In this document: positions 59,752-64,000 of the stretch, piece after piece
Layout: each line of letters begins with the position of its first letter
Numbering within the stretch: position 1 is the stretch's first letter
From: JBJKRF01 sp046704785
Lineage (GTDB): Bacteria; Chloroflexota; Anaerolineae; Anaerolineales; Villigracilaceae
Length of the DNA: 64,000 nt
NCBI GenBank assembly: GCA_046704785.1
Contig: JBJKRF010000037.1
Coordinates: 1-64,000 of the forward strand
Direction: 5' to 3'
The notes under the pieces: generated by a model
What the model was told of the DNA's origin: nothing
Database searches by the model: none
The model's input: only the letters and a program-made list of their open reading frames with translations
Program-made: the position numbers and the translations under genes

Positions 59752-59878
59752 GCTCTTCACGGGTGTGCGTCATTTTTTCGGGAATTGCTCAAATGGGTGG
59801 ATGCTACCAGGCGGAAGCTGCTTTTAGGAGCCTGAAAATGTGACTTCCCCGAAATTTTGACGCACACCCGCTCTTCAC
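59752..59878. mobile_element. MITE of 109 bp with 9-bp target-site duplication
   Basis: GCTCTTCAC occurs directly repeated at 59752-59760 and 59870-59878. Between the copies lies a 109-bp segment that begins GGGTGTGCGTCA (59761) and ends TGACGCACACCC (59869), perfect 12-bp terminal inverted repeats that continue imperfectly (TTTCGGG against CCCGAAA). There is no coding capacity. This is the structure of a non-autonomous insertion element. A 9-bp duplication is found with IS1 and IS4-type families among others; the parent element is not in the window. Confidence 0.85.
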
Positions 59879-59885
59879 ATAAATG

Positions 59886-59914
59886 TTGACGGCACATCCC
59901 GCGTCTGGTAGAAT
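59886..59914 (+). promoter_or_regulatory. Promoter of rplI
   Basis: TTGACG (59886-59891) and TAGAAT (59909-59914) are 17 bases apart. It begins only eight bases after the MITE target duplication. The leader to rplI would be about 100 bases. Confidence 0.75.
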
Positions 59915-59947
59915 GGCAGCCCAGAGCGTTGTACCCTTCGCTCCCCC

Positions 59948-59967
59948 TGCTGCGCCCCGGCGCAGCA
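59948..59967 (+). promoter_or_regulatory. Hairpin in the rplI leader
   Basis: TGCTGCGC at 59948-59955 pairs with GCGCAGCA at 59960-59967 around a 4-base loop (8-bp GC-rich stem), followed by CTATTTTGG. It could be an attenuator or a structured binding site; the T tract is short. Confidence 0.45.
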
Positions 59968-60023
59968 CTATTTTGGCTGCTCCCAAAGAGAGCCACATTT
60001 TGCCAGAAAGGGCTTGAAGCACG

Positions 60024-60692
60024 ATGAAAGTTCTCCTCACCAAAGATGTTTACAAACTGGGCCGCGCCGGCGATATCAAACGCGTGGCCGACGGCTACGG
60101 CCGCAACTACCTGCTTCCACAGGGCTTGGCCTTGCTCGCCACGCCAGGCGCGCTGAAACAGGCCGAACGGATTCGAGCCGAAGCGGCCAAGCAACGCGCC
60201 ATCCTCAACCAGGAAATGAACGCCGTCGCAGAGGCCTTCAAGGATATTACCCTGACCTTCCCGGCCAAGGCCGGCGAGACAGGTAAACTATACGGCTCCA
60301 TTACCACGCAGGAAGTGGCCGACGCGCTCAAGGAAAAGACCGGCGGCGTGGAAATCAAGCGCCAGCAGGTGGACATGCAGCCCATCCGCCAACTCGGTGA
60401 ACACAAAGCGCACATCCGCCTGACCATGGACTTGATCCCTGAAATCGACATCATCGTCTATCGAGAAGGCGAAACCGACCCGCTCCTTGAAGCCGCCGCA
60501 GAGGCCGCCGCCCAGGCTTCGGAGGAAACTCCCTCCGAAGCAGTCGCAGTCCAAGAACCCGCGACGCTTGCAGAGGAGGAATCCCCTTCGCAAGATGTCG
60601 ATGCGCCAGCCGAGGAGCCCGTTTCGCAAGAGACAGAATCTGCCTCTACCGATCTCGCTGCCGACGAGTCCACTGCCCCGACCGAAGCCTAG
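60024..60692 (+). CDS. rplI: 50S ribosomal protein L9 with long acidic C-terminal tail
   Basis: 23S rRNA-binding protein of the L1 stalk base. The first 148 residues are a normal L9: MKVLLTKDVYKLGRAGDIKRVADGYGRNYLLP at the start (in part), the long central helix, and the C-terminal domain with GKLYGSITTQEVADAL and HIRLTMDLIPEI. They are followed by about 70 residues made almost only of Glu, Ala, Ser, Pro and Thr with no Lys or Arg, an extension that most L9 proteins lack. The Shine-Dalgarno signal is weak. The gene is followed by a hairpin and then by the rodZ-like gene. Confidence 0.96.
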   Translation: MKVLLTKDVYKLGRAGDIKRVADGYGRNYLLPQGLALLATPGALKQAERIRAEAAKQRAILNQEMNAVAEAFKDITLTFPAKAGETGKLYGSITTQEVADALKEKTGGVEIKRQQVDMQPIRQLGEHKAHIRLTMDLIPEIDIIVYREGETDPLLEAAAEAAAQASEETPSEAVAVQEPATLAEEESPSQDVDAPAEEPVSQETESASTDLAADESTAPTEA

Positions 60693-60715
60693 TTGGCGGC
60701 ATTCTGTTGTTGGTG

Positions 60716-60767
60716 ACATCACCGATCCAAGCCCGGCGTGGGATGAATCGGTGATGTTCTCTTAAAA
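60716..60767 (+). terminator. Hairpin between rplI and the rodZ-like gene
   Basis: ACATCACCGAT at 60716-60726 pairs perfectly with ATCGGTGATGT at 60747-60757 (11 bp), followed by TCTCTTAAAA. The tail is only moderately T-rich, so partial termination is plausible. The next start codon is 14 bases on. Confidence 0.6.
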
Positions 60768-60771
60768 TCAC

Positions 60772-62193
60772 ATGCTCAGTATTGGCGAACGGCTCAAACG
60801 GGCCCGGGAAGCCCGCAAACTCAGCATCAAAAAAGCATCCGAAGCGACACGCCTGTCCACCTACTACATCGAAGCCCTGGAAGCCGACGACCTTTCCATT
60901 CTACCCTCTGCAGTGCAGGCGCGTGGTTTTTTGCGTCTGTACGCCGATTTTTTAGGACTGGACACCGACGAACTGCTCGAACGCCAAAAAGAGCATCCGG
61001 CTGAGGAGGCAACCGGGCTTGTCGGGCCGCTGCCTTCGCTCCAGTCTTCCCCGCAGCCGGACTCTTCGCCAGAGGAGGAGTCCCCCCCGCCAGCAAAAAC
61101 CGTCCCGTCGCCTCCTCAGCCGGAAACACCTGCCATAACGGAGGCCGACCACGGGGCGCCAGAAGCGGAATCCGAGCCGGAAGCGAAGCAGCCCGCCAGA
61201 ACGACCGTCTCGCGCCTGCAATCGCAGGTCATCTTCAACGAAATTGGTCAACAACTGCGCGGGCGTCGTGAATTACTGAGCCTGACACTGGATGAGATCG
61301 AACGCCACACACGCGTGCGCAAGAATTACCTGATGGTAATCGAGAGCGGCCGCTTCGACGAAATTCCATCTCCGGTGCAGGCGCGCGGCATGTTGAGCGC
61401 CTACGCCAGTTTTCTGGATATGGACAGCGAGGCGATGTTGTTGCGCTTTGCCGATGCGTTGCAGGCCCGGCGTTTGGAACGCCAACCTGCGCAGCCCAGC
61501 GCATCCGCACGCCCGCGGATGTTCCTGCCCTTCTGGCTGCGGCGCTTCGTCAGCCCAGACCTGATCTTCGGCGGTGGTATGATCGTCATCTTGATCGGGC
61601 TGACTTTATGGGGCGCCGCGCGCCTTCTATCTTCAGGAGCAGCCAGCCCGCTAGCCACGCAACAGGCGCCCTCCATTTCAGATGTGTTGCTCTCTTCGCC
61701 CATTGCCACCTTCGACCTGACCGAAGTCTTGCCGACCAGTGTAGCCGAATTGGGCACGCCCAACGGCGATCAGACCAGTGAGGCCAGCAGCACCCCCATT
61801 CTCTCTGGAGGTAGCGCCGTGCAAATCACGGCTATCATTACCGAACGCACCTATCTACGAGTGACCGTAGACGGGCAGGTCGCCGAGGAAGACCGGGTCG
61901 CTCCGGGCGCGGCCTTGAGCTTTGAAGGAAATGACTCGATCGAAGTGCTGACCGGCAGCGGTTCCGGTATACAAATCATCTATAATCAGCAGAACCTGGG
62001 CGTGATGGGAAACTTCGGCGAAGTGGTCGACCGCGTCTACACGTCCAACGGTGTGGAAACGCCTACTTCGACGCCCAGCCCGACGCCGACCATTACAATG
62101 ACGCCCACGCTGACGCCCAAACCGTCACTGACCCCGCGCTTCTCGCCGGTGCCCAGCCGGACGCCAACGCCAACGATAACGGCCACGCCGTAG
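60772..62193 (+). CDS. RodZ-like membrane protein with two helix-turn-helix modules
   Basis: A 473-residue protein. Order: a first HTH of RodZ/HTH_25 type (about 1-70, SIGERLKRAREARKLSIKKA to VQARGFLRLYADFLGLD), a Pro/Glu-rich linker, a second complete HTH of the same type (about 155-225, IGQQLRGRRELLSLTLDEI to VQARGMLSAYASFLDMD), one membrane helix near 262-285, an external DUF4115-like beta domain (about 340-425, RTYLRVTVDGQ) and a Thr/Pro-rich tail. RodZ normally has one HTH that binds MreB. No Shine-Dalgarno is visible before the ATG; a TAAAAT three bases upstream might be a -10 for a near-leaderless message. Confidence 0.85.
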   Translation: MLSIGERLKRAREARKLSIKKASEATRLSTYYIEALEADDLSILPSAVQARGFLRLYADFLGLDTDELLERQKEHPAEEATGLVGPLPSLQSSPQPDSSPEEESPPPAKTVPSPPQPETPAITEADHGAPEAESEPEAKQPARTTVSRLQSQVIFNEIGQQLRGRRELLSLTLDEIERHTRVRKNYLMVIESGRFDEIPSPVQARGMLSAYASFLDMDSEAMLLRFADALQARRLERQPAQPSASARPRMFLPFWLRRFVSPDLIFGGGMIVILIGLTLWGAARLLSSGAASPLATQQAPSISDVLLSSPIATFDLTEVLPTSVAELGTPNGDQTSEASSTPILSGGSAVQITAIITERTYLRVTVDGQVAEEDRVAPGAALSFEGNDSIEVLTGSGSGIQIIYNQQNLGVMGNFGEVVDRVYTSNGVETPTSTPSPTPTITMTPTLTPKPSLTPRFSPVPSRTPTPTITATP

Positions 62194-62254
62194 TAGATAG
62201 AACGGGAAGAACACCCTCTCTGATTCTTTTAGAGCGTGATAAGGACTTAGCGGT

Positions 62255-63604
62255 ATGCCAACTCGCAAAACATTTCATCTCGTCTCTCTCGGTTGCGCCA
62301 AGAACACCGTCGATTCCGACTCGATGGCGCAACTGCTCGCACAAGACGGTTACAAAGCCGTAGAACGCCCCACCCAGGCCAGTGTATTGATCGTCAACAC
62401 CTGCGGCTTCATCGGACCGGCCAAAGCAGAATCGCTCGATACCTTGCGCGAACTGGCCTCGGACAAACGGAATGACCAGTTGTTGATCGCCGCCGGTTGC
62501 CTGACCCAACGCTACGGCGTGGAAGTAGCCAAACAGGTACCCGGCATCGACGGCATCCTCGGCACCCGCCGCTGGATGGACATCGTCCAAGTGGTGAACG
62601 AATTACGCAAGACTCCCCATCCCCAAACGCTGTACCATTTGCCCGACGTTGCCACGGTAGGCAGCGACGAGCAGGGCGCGGTGCGCGCCAGTCTGGCCGG
62701 CGCCAGCGCCTATCTCAAGATCGCCGACGGTTGCCGCCGTCCATGTGCGTTTTGCGCCATCCCGCTCATCAAAGGCACGGCGGTCAGCCGCCCGCCGGAG
62801 ACCATCCTGGACGAGGCGCGCCGCTTATGCGACCTGGGCGTGCGCGAACTGGTTTTGATCGCGCAGGATACCACCGATTACGGCCACGATCTGGGCCTGA
62901 AAGACGGCCTGGCAACCCTGCTCGAACGCCTGACCCAAGCCGTTCCAGAACTCGACTGGATTCGCATCATGTACGCCTATCCCGGCTACGTGACCGACCG
63001 CATGATCGAAGTCATGGCAACCCACGAGCAAATCCTGCCGTACCTCGATATTCCCCTGCAACACGCGCATCCCAAGACGCTCTATCGCATGCGCCGTCCG
63101 TCCAACGTGGATTGGGTGCACCGCACTTTAGGGAAAATGCGCGCTGCCATGCCAAACCTAGCCATCCGCACCACCTTCATCGTTGGTTATCCCGGCGAAA
63201 CGGACGAAGAATTTCAGGCGCTGCTCGACTTCGTGAACGAGATTCGCTTCGATCGCGTTGGGACCTTCAAATTCTCCTTCGAACCGGGCACCACCAGCGA
63301 GCCGCTGGGCGACCCCGTCCCCGCCGAGGTCAAGGAAGCCCGCTGGGAAAAGCTGATGGAAACGCAGCAGAACATCTCCCTGCAAGTCAATCAGTCCTAT
63401 GTGGGCAAAACGCTGGATGTACTGGTGGAAGGGTACGACAACGGCATCACCATCGGACGTTCCTACCGCGACGCGCCCGAGATCGACGGACTGGTCTTTG
63501 CCGAAGGGCAGGCAGAAATTGGGCAGATCGTACCGGTCAAGATCACCGGCGCAATGGCCTACGACCTGACCGGCTCCCTGCTCTCGCAGCCCGTCCAGGA
63601 ATGA
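62255..63604 (+). CDS. rimO: Ribosomal protein S12 methylthiotransferase RimO
   Basis: Radical SAM enzyme that adds a methylthio group to the conserved Asp of protein S12. The 449-residue product has the UPF0004 domain with three cluster Cys (SLGCAKNTVDS, NTCGFI, AAGCLTQ), the radical SAM motif CRRPCAFCAIP near residue 160 (CxxxCxxC), and a C-terminal TRAM domain (VNQSYVGKTLDVLVEG). SLGCAKN with VDS marks RimO rather than MiaB. The ATG has AAGGA in front. Confidence 0.97.
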   Translation: MPTRKTFHLVSLGCAKNTVDSDSMAQLLAQDGYKAVERPTQASVLIVNTCGFIGPAKAESLDTLRELASDKRNDQLLIAAGCLTQRYGVEVAKQVPGIDGILGTRRWMDIVQVVNELRKTPHPQTLYHLPDVATVGSDEQGAVRASLAGASAYLKIADGCRRPCAFCAIPLIKGTAVSRPPETILDEARRLCDLGVRELVLIAQDTTDYGHDLGLKDGLATLLERLTQAVPELDWIRIMYAYPGYVTDRMIEVMATHEQILPYLDIPLQHAHPKTLYRMRRPSNVDWVHRTLGKMRAAMPNLAIRTTFIVGYPGETDEEFQALLDFVNEIRFDRVGTFKFSFEPGTTSEPLGDPVPAEVKEARWEKLMETQQNISLQVNQSYVGKTLDVLVEGYDNGITIGRSYRDAPEIDGLVFAEGQAEIGQIVPVKITGAMAYDLTGSLLSQPVQE

Positions 63605-63666
63605 CCGCGTAGCTCACGAAGAGTCGCTCTCACCAAAGTAAAACATCCTACCTGTTGGAACGAACC

Positions 63667-64000
63667 ATGTCCCGAACCGACCGCATTGCCCTCATTCTGG
63701 CCTTGGTCGCCGTTGCTGCGGCCTATCTCGTTGCCGATCGCGTCTTCGAACGCATCCCGCACATCGAAGACGAAATGGCCTACACCTGGCAGGCGCAAGC
63801 CATTGCAGAGGGGAAAATCGTCGTACCCTCGCCGCCCTCGCCCAAAAGTATGCTCGTGCCCTTCGTCGTCGATTACCAGGGCCAACGCTTCGGCAAATAT
63901 CCGCTGGGCTGGCCCGCCTTACTCGGCATCGGCGTGTTGCTCGGCCTGCGCGATTGGGTCAATCCCTTTCTGGCAGGGTTGGGCCTGTGGCTGATCTATC
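63667..64000 (+). CDS. GT39-like polytopic glycosyltransferase, N-terminal part
   Basis: The frame opens at ATG 63667 and runs off the window after 111 codons. It begins with a membrane helix (ALILALVAVAAAYLVA), then an outer loop HIEDEMAYTWQAQAIAEGK with an acidic pair and a Tyr typical of the first loop of dolichyl-phosphate-mannose transferase-like (GT39/PMT) proteins, then GKYPLGWPALLGIGVLLG. Such enzymes transfer sugars from polyprenyl phosphate outside the membrane. The start has only a weak GGAACG signal. The call is limited by the missing rest. Confidence 0.65.
   Translation, partial: MSRTDRIALILALVAVAAAYLVADRVFERIPHIEDEMAYTWQAQAIAEGKIVVPSPPSPKSMLVPFVVDYQGQRFGKYPLGWPALLGIGVLLGLRDWVNPFLAGLGLWLIY

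Noticed and set aside
62497..63612. 371-codon + strand frame overlapping rimO
   Set aside because: It lies in another frame of rimO and gives an Arg/Pro-rich product without domains.
1..64000. CRISPR array, prophage or tRNA/rRNA genes
   Set aside because: No regularly spaced direct repeats, no phage structural or integrase genes, and no tRNA-like cloverleaf or rRNA stretches were seen.

Overview
The window looks like part of a chromosome of a Chloroflexota bacterium, most likely class Anaerolineae. This is an inference from style and content, since no rRNA is present. The clues are surface proteins and lipoproteins with long Thr/Pro linkers, a cyclic-2,3-diphosphoglycerate-synthetase-like GTPase, a complete mraZ-to-ftsZ cluster that lacks murE, and a large beta-glycan locus with GH94 phosphorylases. 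No tRNA, CRISPR array or prophage was seen.

Left part (1-10.7 kb, + strand). Housekeeping genes: uvrA, a membrane-anchored LysM protein, rpsT, a deazaflavin-reductase-like protein, argS, a cDPG-synthetase-like GTPase, bioY and obg. Most are separated by clear rho-independent terminators. A MITE-like inverted-repeat element lies upstream of obg.

Division and wall cluster (10.7-28.5 kb, - strand). Order of transcription: mraZ, rsmH, ftsL-like, ftsI, murF, mraY, murD, ftsW, murG, a CvpA-like membrane gene, murC, a 65-residue small gene, murB, ddl, ftsQ, ftsA, ftsZ. Most genes touch or overlap. Transcription probably starts at a good sigma-70 promoter followed at once by four MraZ boxes with exact 10-bp spacing. 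murE is absent between ftsI and murF.

Junction (28.6-30.7 kb, + strand). An rRNA-methyltransferase-like gene and a SIS-domain sugar-phosphate gene, ending in a bidirectional terminator.

Glycan locus (30.7-56.7 kb, - strand, 18 co-directional genes). It starts with a secreted clan-A glycosidase and a PIG-V-like transferase. Next come GH3, cellobiose phosphorylase (GH94), a second GH94, a leaderless solute-binding-protein homologue, a mutarotase-like gene, GH1 and a LacI regulator. The transport end follows: lipoprotein SBP, two permeases, GH4, a BadF-type kinase, two more leaderless SBP homologues, a GH18 lipoprotein and a ChbG-type deacetylase. The same 14-bp palindrome (TGTAACCGGTTACA) sits just downstream of the promoter of the first gene and of lacI, so LacI probably controls both ends. 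No ABC ATPase is present. The three SBP homologues without export signals are the best candidate for an undescribed function.

Right part (56.8-64 kb). comM (+, predicted leaderless), an OmpR-type regulator with a degenerate receiver (-) lying between two inverted-repeat elements (one with a clean 9-bp target duplication), then rplI with a long acidic tail, a RodZ-like protein with a duplicated helix-turn-helix, rimO and the start of a GT39-like membrane protein (+).
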